From NCBI GenBank assembly GCA_030613285.1, contig JAUWME010000090.1, positions 1-7,670 of the forward strand: a stretch of DNA of 7,670 nucleotides, written 5' to 3'. The translations under genes and the position numbers were made by a program. Origin of the DNA: Candidatus Zymogenus sp. (GTDB lineage: Bacteria; Desulfobacterota; Zymogenia; Zymogenales; Zymogenaceae). The stretch's first letter is position 1. Each line of letters starts with the position of its first letter. The notes under the pieces are model-generated. The model did not search any database. It was given only the letters and a program-made list of their open reading frames with translations, and was not told the DNA's origin. Shown here piece by piece: positions 1-6,290 of the stretch.

Positions 1-1272
1 CTTGATGCCTTTGCCGATATCGACACGGTTCAGCCGAACTTCGGGGTCAGGATAAACAAAAACACCCCGGAGGATTTTTTCAAAAAAGCAGTTGAGTACG
101 CCAAGGACGATGTCTTGCTGCATTTCTTCAACGATGAGGCGATTATTGAATCCTTGGTGGAGGCAGGCCACACTTTGGAGGACGCCAGAGATTACGGCCC
201 TGTTGGGTGTTTGGAGCCAAACGCCCAGGGGAAGTCCTTTGGTTCAACGTTTGCCGTTCAGTTTAATGGAATAAAGTGTCTGGAACTTGCCCTATCAGAC
301 GGTATAGATAACACCTTCGGGCTTCAGTCCGGGCTGGAAACGGGAGGCCCCGAAGCATTTAAAACTTTTGACGACGTCTGGAATGCCTACACAACCCAAG
401 TCTCTCACTTTATCAATCAGATTGTAAGGGGGATGGAGGTGATGGATAAATCGATAGCCGATCTTGTCCCTTCGCCTTTTGCATCCGCGATGATCGAGGG
501 TTCCCTCAAAAAGGGAAAAGATGCAACTAAAGGTGGGGCAATATACAACTCCACCGGCGTCCAATTTATGGGTTTTGCTAACGTGGCCGACGGCCTCTAC
601 GCGATAAAAAAAGCGGTCTTTGAGGACAAGACCATGACGATGGAGGAAGTTTTTGGGTGGTTGGAGGAAGATTGGACCGATGCCGAAGACAAGCAGGCTT
701 ATTTCCTCAACAAAATTCCGAAGTACGGAAACGACATTGACGAGGTTGACGAGATGGCGGTGAAGGTTTTGAACCATTACTGCGATGAGTTGGAAAAATA
801 TACAAATTATAGGGGCGGGGCTTTTTGGCCAGGAATCTTTTCCGTTGGTTTTCACGTTGTCTTCGGGTATTTCACAGCTGCTACCACAGACGGCCGTTTT
901 GCCGGGGAAGTTTTGGGCAATGGCCTTACTCCCACAACGGGAAATGCCCTCAAGGGGCCGACCACGGTGGTAAATTCTGTTACTAAACTTCCACTCAAGA
1001 GGCTTTATAACGGGGCAAACCTAAACATCCGTTTTGCCGGAACGAAAGTAAAGACGGAAAACGTCATGGCCTACATCAGGACTTACTTTGACAAGGGAGG
1101 GCTTCAGGTGCAGTTTAATGTTCAGGATAGCGCCATTTTAAAAAAGGCTCAGGAAAATCCGAAGGAATATAGAGATCTCACGGTCAGGGTCAGTGGCTAT
1201 TCTGTACTTTTCACAGGACTGTCAGACACCGCCCAGGACGAGATTATCAGCAGGACTGAATACGACATATAG
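1..1272 (+). CDS. Glycyl radical enzyme (pyruvate formate-lyase-like), C-terminal half, 5' partial
   Basis: The reading frame is open from base 1 and encodes 423 residues; the start lies outside the window. The active-site loop is GPVGCLEPN, with the thiyl-radical Cys at codon 208-210 followed by x-Glu. The C-terminal glycyl radical loop is RVSGYS, with the Gly at codon 1195-1197, 25 residues from the end counting the Gly. Cys-to-Gly spacing is 329 residues, as expected for glycerol/choline-type enzymes. From family knowledge, Cys-x-Glu marks the dehydratase, decarboxylase and C-N/C-S lyase clade, whereas fumarate-adding benzyl- and alkylsuccinate synthases lack this Glu. Roughly 360-420 N-terminal residues, with most other substrate-pocket residues, are missing, so the substrate is unknown. 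Such enzymes need a radical-SAM activase, which is not in the window. The CoA-transferase and dehydrogenase downstream suggest that the product is a carboxylic acid passed into CoA-thioester chemistry (inference). Confidence 0.93.
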   Translation, partial: LDAFADIDTVQPNFGVRINKNTPEDFFKKAVEYAKDDVLLHFFNDEAIIESLVEAGHTLEDARDYGPVGCLEPNAQGKSFGSTFAVQFNGIKCLELALSDGIDNTFGLQSGLETGGPEAFKTFDDVWNAYTTQVSHFINQIVRGMEVMDKSIADLVPSPFASAMIEGSLKKGKDATKGGAIYNSTGVQFMGFANVADGLYAIKKAVFEDKTMTMEEVFGWLEEDWTDAEDKQAYFLNKIPKYGNDIDEVDEMAVKVLNHYCDELEKYTNYRGGAFWPGIFSVGFHVVFGYFTAATTDGRFAGEVLGNGLTPTTGNALKGPTTVVNSVTKLPLKRLYNGANLNIRFAGTKVKTENVMAYIRTYFDKGGLQVQFNVQDSAILKKAQENPKEYRDLTVRVSGYSVLFTGLSDTAQDEIISRTEYDI

Positions 1273-1313
1273 TTTGGTCGGTATGTTATTTTGGGGGTTG
1301 CCAATGTAAAGGG

Positions 1314-1380
1314 CTGTCATTGCCTCGGGAAGCGGGAATCCAGGCTAATATCAATCTGGATCCCCAATCAAGTTGGGGAT
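1314..1380. repeat. Degenerate intergenic palindromic repeat, copy 1
   Basis: The 231-base gap 1273-1503 has no credible gene. Inside it, GGGAATCCAG (1334-1343) faces CTGGATCCCC (1356-1365), an inverted pair with one mismatch. A perfect 8-bp stem, ATCCCCAA (1360-1367) and TTGGGGAT (1373-1380), has a 5-base loop. The left part, starting CTGTCATTG, resembles the common dispersed GTCATTCCCGC...GCGGGAATCCAG palindromes, which I recall from many Desulfobacterota and other proteobacterial genomes. It may act as an mRNA hairpin between the glycyl radical enzyme and CoA-transferase genes, but lacks the T-run of an intrinsic terminator. Confidence 0.6.
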
Positions 1381-1427
1381 GATAGAATTTTGGATTCCCT
1401 TGGTCTCGCAGGCAATGCTGAAAAAAA

Positions 1428-1456
1428 TTGTTATTCCTTTGGGAAGTGGGAATACA
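1428..1456. repeat. Degenerate intergenic repeat, copy 2 (half unit)
   Basis: The segment TTGTTATTCC...GGGAAGTGGGAATACA resembles the left arm of the copy at 1314-1344 (CTGTCATTGCC...GGGAAGCGGGAATCCA). It therefore looks like a second, diverged copy of the same repeat arm about 114 bases further on. The match is partial and judged by eye. It ends about 47 bases before the next start codon. Confidence 0.45.
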
Positions 1457-1503
1457 AAAATACACTATTGAGATTGTAAGAAGAGCTTTAACGGGAGTGA
1501 TAG

Positions 1504-2439
1504 ATGAACAAAGTTATGTCTATGAAGGAGGCGATTGAAACGCACGTCAACGATGGTGCGTTTCTTTACATCGGCGGATACATCGCCAGACCCCCATTTT
1601 CTGCCATCCACGAGATTGTCAGACAGAAGAAGAGAGATCTTACCGTTGTGAGGTCAAACGCTGCCGATGGCTTTGATATGCTCATTGGTGCGGGGTGCGT
1701 AAAATGTTTTATAGCAACTTTTTTGTCTTTGGGTTTTTATGGCCTTGCCCGTTGTTACAGGAGGTCTATCGAGTCGGGTATTCCCCACAAGATTGAGCTT
1801 GAGGAATATTCAAACTTGTCGCTTCCCATGATGCTGATGGCCGGGGCCTTGGGGATGCCATTTTTGCCGACAAAAGATATGGTGGGAACAGACCTTTTGA
1901 ACGTCAAGTCGTTTATGGGTGACAACAAATACAAGATGATCGAATCACCGTTCGATGGAAGCCCGACACTTTTGGTGCCGGCATTAAGGCCGGAGGTGGG
2001 GATTATCCACGTCCAGCAGGCAGACGAGAACGGGAACGCCCAGATGTGGGGGATCGGTGGAGACTGCCAGTGGGGAGCAAATGCTTCAGACAAGGTGATA
2101 ATAAGCTGTGAGAGAATAGTCTCACGAGATGTCATTGGCCTCGACCCATCGAGGACAATTGTCCCCGATTTTAAGGTAGTTGCGGTGGTGGAGGAACCCT
2201 TCGGGGCTCATCCCGGCTACACTCCGGGGTTTTACGATGTTGACTTTGTCTTCGGTTCCCATTACCAGCAGGCGTCAAACACCGTTGAGGGTTTTGAGGC
2301 CTTTCTTGATGAATGGGTCTTTGGCACAGCCGACAGGATAGAATATATCCAGCGTTATATTGAAAAATACGGCTATGGACAGTTTAAAAACCTTGAAGCG
2401 GGTTTTGGTTTTAGTCCCCCTGTAAGCTATGAGTATTAG
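1504..2439 (+). CDS. Class I CoA-transferase, alpha subunit (glutaconate CoA-transferase A-like)
   Basis: This 311-residue protein has the length and layout of the A subunit of glutaconate-type CoA-transferases. The N terminus carries the glycine-rich CoA-binding turn DGAFLYIGGY (Gly24-Gly25). A central segment, GFYGLARCYRRSIESG, fits the family pattern, and EEPFGAHPG (from Glu230) is characteristic of this subgroup. The ATG at 1504 has GGAG at 1494-1497, a 6-base gap. The beta subunit follows after 49 bases, so the two are surely co-expressed and form a heteromeric enzyme. By family, it moves CoA between an acyl-CoA donor and a free carboxylate, probably the acid handled by the neighbouring enzymes (inference). 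IpdAB, a ring-opening hydrolase of sterol degradation, shares this fold and is the main alternative; the Glu in the partner subunit argues for a transferase. It ends in TAG. Confidence 0.88.
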   Translation: MNKVMSMKEAIETHVNDGAFLYIGGYIARPPFSAIHEIVRQKKRDLTVVRSNAADGFDMLIGAGCVKCFIATFLSLGFYGLARCYRRSIESGIPHKIELEEYSNLSLPMMLMAGALGMPFLPTKDMVGTDLLNVKSFMGDNKYKMIESPFDGSPTLLVPALRPEVGIIHVQQADENGNAQMWGIGGDCQWGANASDKVIISCERIVSRDVIGLDPSRTIVPDFKVVAVVEEPFGAHPGYTPGFYDVDFVFGSHYQQASNTVEGFEAFLDEWVFGTADRIEYIQRYIEKYGYGQFKNLEAGFGFSPPVSYEY

Positions 2440-2488
2440 CAATGGTGAAATAAGCCAGAAAGTGTATTAATAATCAAAGAGGTTTCAG

Positions 2489-3289
2489 ATGACCGAACAT
2501 CCTAACGATTACATAAAGCCGGAGTTGATGGCCTGTTGCGGAGCGCGGGAGATTAATGATAAAGACAGGGTTATTGTAGGGACGGGATTTCCCACGATGG
2601 CTGCAAACATTGCAAAACACACCCATGCTCCAAACGCCATGATGATGCAAGAGTCCGGTTCCTACGATGCAATACCCCGGCGTCCTGCACTTTCTGTGGG
2701 TGACCCGTGTCTCAACCCCGGCGCTGCCATGATCGGGGGACTTGTCGAGATTATGGGGATGTTCCTGCAGCGGGGCTGGGTGGATGTGGGGTTTCTTTCA
2801 GGCAGTCAAGTTGACAAATTCGGCAATATCAACACGACGGTCATCGGCAATTACGACAACCCGAAGAGTAGACTTCCCGGCAGTGGCGGGGCAAACCCCA
2901 TTGGCTCTCTTGTAAAGAGGGTGTTGATTATCGCCCTCCACGATACGAGAAGGCTTGCAGAGAAAGTCGATTTTATCACCACACCGGGATATATCGACGG
3001 GCCGGGAGCGAGGAAAAAATGGGGGCTTGAAGAGGACAACGGCCCCTGGGCGCTCATCACAAACAAGGCGGTGTTGAGATTTGACAACGAGACGAAGGAG
3101 GCATACCTTGCCACGTATCACCCCGGGACTTCTGTGGATGAGGTAGTCAAAAGCACTCCCTGGGATCTCAAGGTATCAGATGATGTGCACGAGACTGAAC
3201 CCCCCAGGGCCGATGAGATTCGCGTTTTACGCGAAGTGCTCGATCCCAACAGGATGATAAAGATTTACGAGGGTCGGGGGTACGTGTAG
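2489..3289 (+). CDS. Class I CoA-transferase, beta subunit (glutaconate CoA-transferase B-like)
   Basis: This 266-residue protein matches the B subunit of glutaconate-type CoA-transferases in length and motifs. MMMQESGSYD places a Glu at residue 55 in an E-x-G context, the position of the catalytic Glu of GctB (Glu54 in Acidaminococcus, from memory). That Glu forms the glutamyl-CoA thioester intermediate. LPGSGGANPIGSL is the conserved glycine-rich segment near the CoA site, and TTPGYIDGPGARKKWGL is typical of the subgroup. The ATG at 2489 has AAAGAGG just upstream (2476-2482). The retained Glu separates it from IpdB-type hydrolases, which lack it as I recall. Acyl specificity cannot be read. 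It ends in TAG and is followed by a 207-base gap, so the next gene may have its own signals. Confidence 0.9.
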   Translation: MTEHPNDYIKPELMACCGAREINDKDRVIVGTGFPTMAANIAKHTHAPNAMMMQESGSYDAIPRRPALSVGDPCLNPGAAMIGGLVEIMGMFLQRGWVDVGFLSGSQVDKFGNINTTVIGNYDNPKSRLPGSGGANPIGSLVKRVLIIALHDTRRLAEKVDFITTPGYIDGPGARKKWGLEEDNGPWALITNKAVLRFDNETKEAYLATYHPGTSVDEVVKSTPWDLKVSDDVHETEPPRADEIRVLREVLDPNRMIKIYEGRGYV

Positions 3290-3350
3290 TAGTATATGAA
3301 CCCAAATGTCCCTTTTGGTGACAGTATGAATGATAAAAATTGTCGTTTTT

Positions 3351-3372
3351 GGGCAACCACAGGAGGTTGCCC
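3351..3372. repeat. Perfect inverted repeat, GGGCAACC/GGTTGCCC
   Basis: GGGCAACC (3351-3358) pairs perfectly with GGTTGCCC (3365-3372) across a 6-base loop. The surrounding GGGCAACCACAGGAGGTTGC resembles dispersed intergenic repeats that I associate with Desulfobacterota and other environmental bacteria (recollection). It lies 62 bases after the CoA-transferase beta stop. A T-rich stretch lies on its left side and none follows the stem, so it is not a standard forward terminator. Confidence 0.6.
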
Positions 3373-3440
3373 CTACATATATAAAATCTGATTGTCACGC
3401 CCTCCTTTGGAGTGTTTGCAAGGACAGTATTCTTGAGAAA

Positions 3441-3464
3441 AACAAGGGGCTTAAGCCCCTTGTT
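3441..3464. repeat. Perfect 24-bp palindrome upstream of the MmgE/PrpD gene
   Basis: AACAAGGGGCTT (3441-3452) is followed directly by its exact reverse complement (3453-3464), giving a 24-bp palindrome with no spacer. Its right end is 32 bases before the ATG at 3497. It could be a dispersed repeat unit, an operator for a dimeric regulator, or a transcript hairpin; the sequence alone does not decide. No convincing -35/-10 pair is placed around it. Confidence 0.65.
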
Positions 3465-3496
3465 ATAGGATATAAACAGTTTTTTGGAGTTACAAA

Positions 3497-4879
3497 ATGG
3501 AATATTCAAGAAAACTATCCGATTTCTGCGCCGATTTAACCTTCAATTCTCTTGATGATGATGTAGTAGAAAAGACAAAACTCTGCATCTTGGATTATCT
3601 CGCCAACGTCTATGGTTCACTTGAGCTTGATGCAGTTAAGGGCGTGGCATCGTATATCAAATCTTTGAACGGGCCTGATGAGGCAACCTGCGTGGGGCTG
3701 GGGTTTAAAACTGGTATGCACAACGCCGCCTTTATTAATGGCACGGCGGCAGAGGCCATCGAATCCCAGGATGGACTTCGCTTTGGCGGCAACCACCCCG
3801 GCACCGCAGTTATTCCTGCGGCCTTTGCCGTGGCCGAGAGACTTTCTGTGAGTAGAAAAATTGGTGGCAAAGAAATCATCGCCTCAATCGTTTCTGGTTA
3901 CGAAGCTGCGGACAGACCCGCGGCAGCCATGCATCCAAGACACACCCTTTCGGGGTTTCTTCCCACGGGGACTACCGGCACATTTGGCGCTGCGGTTGCA
4001 GTTTCTAAGCTCATGGGGCTAAATGCCGATGGCGTCTCAAACGCCTTCGGGAACGCTGGCTACATCTTGCCCATCTCCATGGCGGAGCAGCTCATGGGGG
4101 GATATACTATAAAGATAGTCCAAGGTGGGCAGGCCGCCGCTTCCGGCATTACCGCAGCGGGGCTTTCGGAAGCGGGAATTACCGGGATGCCCAATGTACT
4201 GGAAGGAACCCAGCTGGGCGGTGGATTTTGCAAGATTACCACAGACACCGACCCCGCATATGAAAGGATCACCGACAGGCTGGGGGAGCACTACACCATC
4301 ATGGACATATATTTTAAGCCATACACTGCCTGCCGACACACCCATGGCGCTGCCCAGGCGACCTTGGAGCTTGTGGCTGAAAATGATATTAGCCCCAAAG
4401 ATGTTGACAAGGTGGATGTCTTCACCTACGGCATCGGGGTGATCGCCGTTGGCAAGGGGGTTACAAAAAATGATTCCATTGTCAATGCCCAGTTTTCCAT
4501 ACCTTATGTCGTGTCGGTAACCATTGCCGACAAGGAGCTGGGCCCGGCACAACTCACCGAGAGGCGTCTTGCAGATAACGACCTTATCGATTTTACAAAA
4601 AAGGTAACCGTAAACTACGATGATGATCTCAACAAGATGTACCCGGAAAAGACCGCCAGCAGGGTGGAGCTTACCCTCAAGGGGGGCGATGTTTTAAAGA
4701 GGCAGGTGGAAATCCCCAAGGGCGATCCGAGAGACCCCATGAGCAGTGGTGACTTGTTGAACAAAGTCATCCAATTTGCCCCGAAAAGAAATAGGGACGA
4801 TCTGAAAAAGCTGACCGAAATGATCCTTTGCCTTGAAACCGTTGAGGATATTCGGGAGGTTACTGAGATGATGGGATAG
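3497..4879 (+). CDS. MmgE/PrpD family protein (2-methylcitrate dehydratase / cis-aconitate decarboxylase fold)
   Basis: At 460 residues the length is standard for the family. The ATG at 3497 follows GGAG (3486-3489) by 7 bases. Family landmarks include the helical N-terminal domain with CILDYLANVYGS; Asp92 and His100 in SQDGLRFGGNHPGTAVIP; PTGTTGTFGAAVAVSKLMGL; Lys206 before the GGQAAASG segment; and KPYTACRHTHGA (Arg280, His281, His283), which caps the catalytic cavity. The family removes water from 2-methylcitrate, decarboxylates cis-aconitate or epimerises iminodisuccinate. The GF-His-P/S-TG position normally seen before the TG motif reads GFLPTG here (Leu155), so one usual active-site His seems absent and the exact reaction is uncertain. 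It lies between CoA-transferase and acyl-CoA dehydrogenase genes, suggesting a hydration, dehydration or decarboxylation step in the same pathway (inference). It ends in TAG, 39 bases before the next start. Confidence 0.87.
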   Translation: MEYSRKLSDFCADLTFNSLDDDVVEKTKLCILDYLANVYGSLELDAVKGVASYIKSLNGPDEATCVGLGFKTGMHNAAFINGTAAEAIESQDGLRFGGNHPGTAVIPAAFAVAERLSVSRKIGGKEIIASIVSGYEAADRPAAAMHPRHTLSGFLPTGTTGTFGAAVAVSKLMGLNADGVSNAFGNAGYILPISMAEQLMGGYTIKIVQGGQAAASGITAAGLSEAGITGMPNVLEGTQLGGGFCKITTDTDPAYERITDRLGEHYTIMDIYFKPYTACRHTHGAAQATLELVAENDISPKDVDKVDVFTYGIGVIAVGKGVTKNDSIVNAQFSIPYVVSVTIADKELGPAQLTERRLADNDLIDFTKKVTVNYDDDLNKMYPEKTASRVELTLKGGDVLKRQVEIPKGDPRDPMSSGDLLNKVIQFAPKRNRDDLKKLTEMILCLETVEDIREVTEMMG

Positions 4880-4902
4880 ATTCGACTACTAATTTTCATT
4901 TT

Positions 4903-4908
4903 AAGGAG
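4903..4908 (+). promoter_or_regulatory. Ribosome binding site deciding the acyl-CoA dehydrogenase start
   Basis: AAGGAG at 4903-4908 is a strong Shine-Dalgarno sequence. An in-frame GTG at 4910 would leave only one base of spacing, which is not usable. The ATG at 4919 has 10 bases and yields the usual family opening MDFNLSDEQ, so it is the real start. Confidence 0.8.
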
Positions 4909-4918
4909 AGTGTGCGTT

Positions 4919-6085
4919 ATGGACTTCAACTTGAGCGATGAACAGAATATGTTGATAGATACCCTGAGAAAGATGGGTGAGCGGGAAAAATTTAAGGAGC
5001 TTGCCAAGAAGGTGGATGAGACGGGAGATTTTCCGTGGGAGTTGATGGAAAAGTACGCCGATCTGGGACTTCTGGGGATGAGCCTGTCAGAAGAGAGTGG
5101 CGGCGGCGGTCAGCCCGTGATAAACACCATCTTGGCAGTGGAGGAGCTTTCGAAGTTCAGCCCGATGATTGCGGCTCCAATTTTTGAGTCGAATGTGGGG
5201 CCAGTGAGGGTTATCGATGCGTTCGGCACCGAGGAGCAGAAAAAGGAGATAATCCCCAAGGTCGCCAAGGGGGAATATTCCGTTTCTGTCTGCATGACGG
5301 AGCCGGAGGCGGGAAGTGATCTCACCTCCCTTACCACAAAGGCGATGGATGACGGGGACAATTACATTTTGAACGGCACCAAGACATTCATCACCGGTGG
5401 CGGACACGCCAGCCACTACCTTGTTTATTGCCGTGTTGACGATATCCCCGGTTACAAGGGGATTGGCGGACTTCTGGTGGAGAAAGATTCTCCCGGTTTT
5501 ACGTTTGGCAAGCAGGAAGTCTTCATGGGGTTGAGGGGGATGCCGTCTTGTGATTTAATCTTCGAAGATGTAAAGGTTCCCAAAAAAAATCTGATTATCA
5601 AGGCGGGTGAGTTTAGAAACCTCATGTCCACCTTTGATGTTGAGCGTTGCGGAAATGCAGCCATGAGCTTGGGGACTGCAGGGGGAGCGCTGGATGCTGC
5701 CAAGGCTTATGCCCAGGAGAGAAGTGCCTTCGGGCGTCCCATAAATGAGTTTCAGGCAATCCAGTTTCTGATTGTCGATATGGCCATGCAGCTTGATGCC
5801 GCAAGGCTTTTGGTTTACAGAGCGGCAACAGGGGCGGGGAGGGGATTTCCTTCAATCTACGAATCGGCCATGGCAAAGTGTTTTGCAAATGAAATGGCGG
5901 TCGAGGTTACCGGCAGTGCAATGCAGGTTTTTGGCGGTTACGGTTACAGCGCAGAGTTTCCAGTGGAAAGGATGGCAAGAGACGCCAGGGCCTGGGGAGT
6001 TGCCGGCGGTACGGTTCAGATGCTTCGCATCACCATGGCAAGCCTCATCTTTGGCAAACGTTTTGACCAAAGAAAAGGAAAGTAG
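4919..6085 (+). CDS. Acyl-CoA dehydrogenase with apparently relocated catalytic glutamate
   Basis: This 388-residue flavoprotein has the standard length and domain order. It presumably oxidises a short or branched acyl-CoA to the enoyl-CoA, passing electrons from FAD to an electron-transfer flavoprotein. Both family signatures are present: CMTEPEAGSD (residues 125-134) and QVFGGYGYSAEFPVERMARDA (from Gln336), followed by the FAD-contact tail. The canonical base (Glu376 in medium-chain enzymes, in YEGT) is replaced: the segment reads VAGGT, with Gly363 there. A Glu at 242 in STFDVERCG aligns by eye with the Glu254 site of isovaleryl-CoA dehydrogenase (DLER) and the Glu261 site of long-chain enzymes, so the base has probably moved to helix G. 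The start is the ATG at 4919. It sits 39 bases after the MmgE/PrpD gene, probably in the same transcript, and is followed by a decayed copy of its own 3' end. Confidence 0.94.
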   Translation: MDFNLSDEQNMLIDTLRKMGEREKFKELAKKVDETGDFPWELMEKYADLGLLGMSLSEESGGGGQPVINTILAVEELSKFSPMIAAPIFESNVGPVRVIDAFGTEEQKKEIIPKVAKGEYSVSVCMTEPEAGSDLTSLTTKAMDDGDNYILNGTKTFITGGGHASHYLVYCRVDDIPGYKGIGGLLVEKDSPGFTFGKQEVFMGLRGMPSCDLIFEDVKVPKKNLIIKAGEFRNLMSTFDVERCGNAAMSLGTAGGALDAAKAYAQERSAFGRPINEFQAIQFLIVDMAMQLDAARLLVYRAATGAGRGFPSIYESAMAKCFANEMAVEVTGSAMQVFGGYGYSAEFPVERMARDARAWGVAGGTVQMLRITMASLIFGKRFDQRKGK

Positions 6086-6095
6086 TCCTCCCAAC

Positions 6096-6211
6096 GGGGT
6101 TGTCGGCAGTGCCATGCAGGTCTTCTGTGGCTACGGCTACAGCACGGAGTTTCCGGCAGAAGGGATGGTAATGGAACGCAGGAGGTTGCCGGCGGTACGG
6201 TTCAGATGCTT
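6096..6211 (+). pseudogene. Remnant of a second acyl-CoA dehydrogenase 3' end
   Basis: This stretch repeats the 3' part of the preceding gene (about 5903-6025). Bases 6104-6168 align without gaps to 5911-5975 with 52 of 65 identical by hand count. It translates as GSAMQVFCGYGYSTEFPAEG beside the intact GSAMQVFGGYGYSAEFPVER. A net 7-base deletion follows and breaks the frame. Then 27 bases (6185-6211) are identical to 5999-6025, after which similarity stops at a T-run. Many differences in the first part are at third codon positions, which suggests a once-functional paralogue that diverged before decaying, rather than a fresh duplication. There is no start, no FAD-binding N-terminal part and no intact frame. 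The rest of the gap, 6212-6290, is AT-rich and holds only the ribosome binding site of the next gene. Confidence 0.88.
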
Positions 6212-6290
6212 TTTTTTATGCGGTGAGTTTTATCTTTTTCACTGCAACAGTTTGTTAGAAATCTTTTTAAATAGGATAAGGAGTTATTTC

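Noticed and set aside
295..855. 186-codon open frame on the minus strand
   Set aside because: It lies wholly opposite the glycyl radical enzyme, resembles no family and has no start signal; it is a shadow frame.
115..1272. Taking ATG-like or TTG codon 115 as the start of the glycyl radical enzyme gene
   Set aside because: The frame is open to base 1 and the upstream residues (DTVQPNFGVRINKNTPEDFFKKA, read in part as QPNFGVRI) are typical family sequence, so the gene is cut by the window edge.
1..1272. Benzylsuccinate or alkylsuccinate synthase
   Set aside because: The acyl-CoA context invites it, but the Cys loop is GCLEP, with the Glu typical of dehydratase/decarboxylase/lyase enzymes and not of fumarate-adding ones.
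1428..1460. Sigma-70-like promoter (TTGTTA with a weak -10) before the CoA-transferase genes
   Set aside because: The -10 match is poor and the bases are explained by the repeat copy; not enough to call.
1291..1479. Small 62-codon open frame in the gap after the glycyl radical enzyme
   Set aside because: It covers the palindromic repeats, has no clear ribosome binding site and its translation shows no recognisable feature.
2489..3289. IpdB-type ring-opening hydrolase instead of CoA-transferase
   Set aside because: The catalytic Glu in the E-x-G motif (Glu55) is present, which fits a transferase; the hydrolases lack it as far as I recall.
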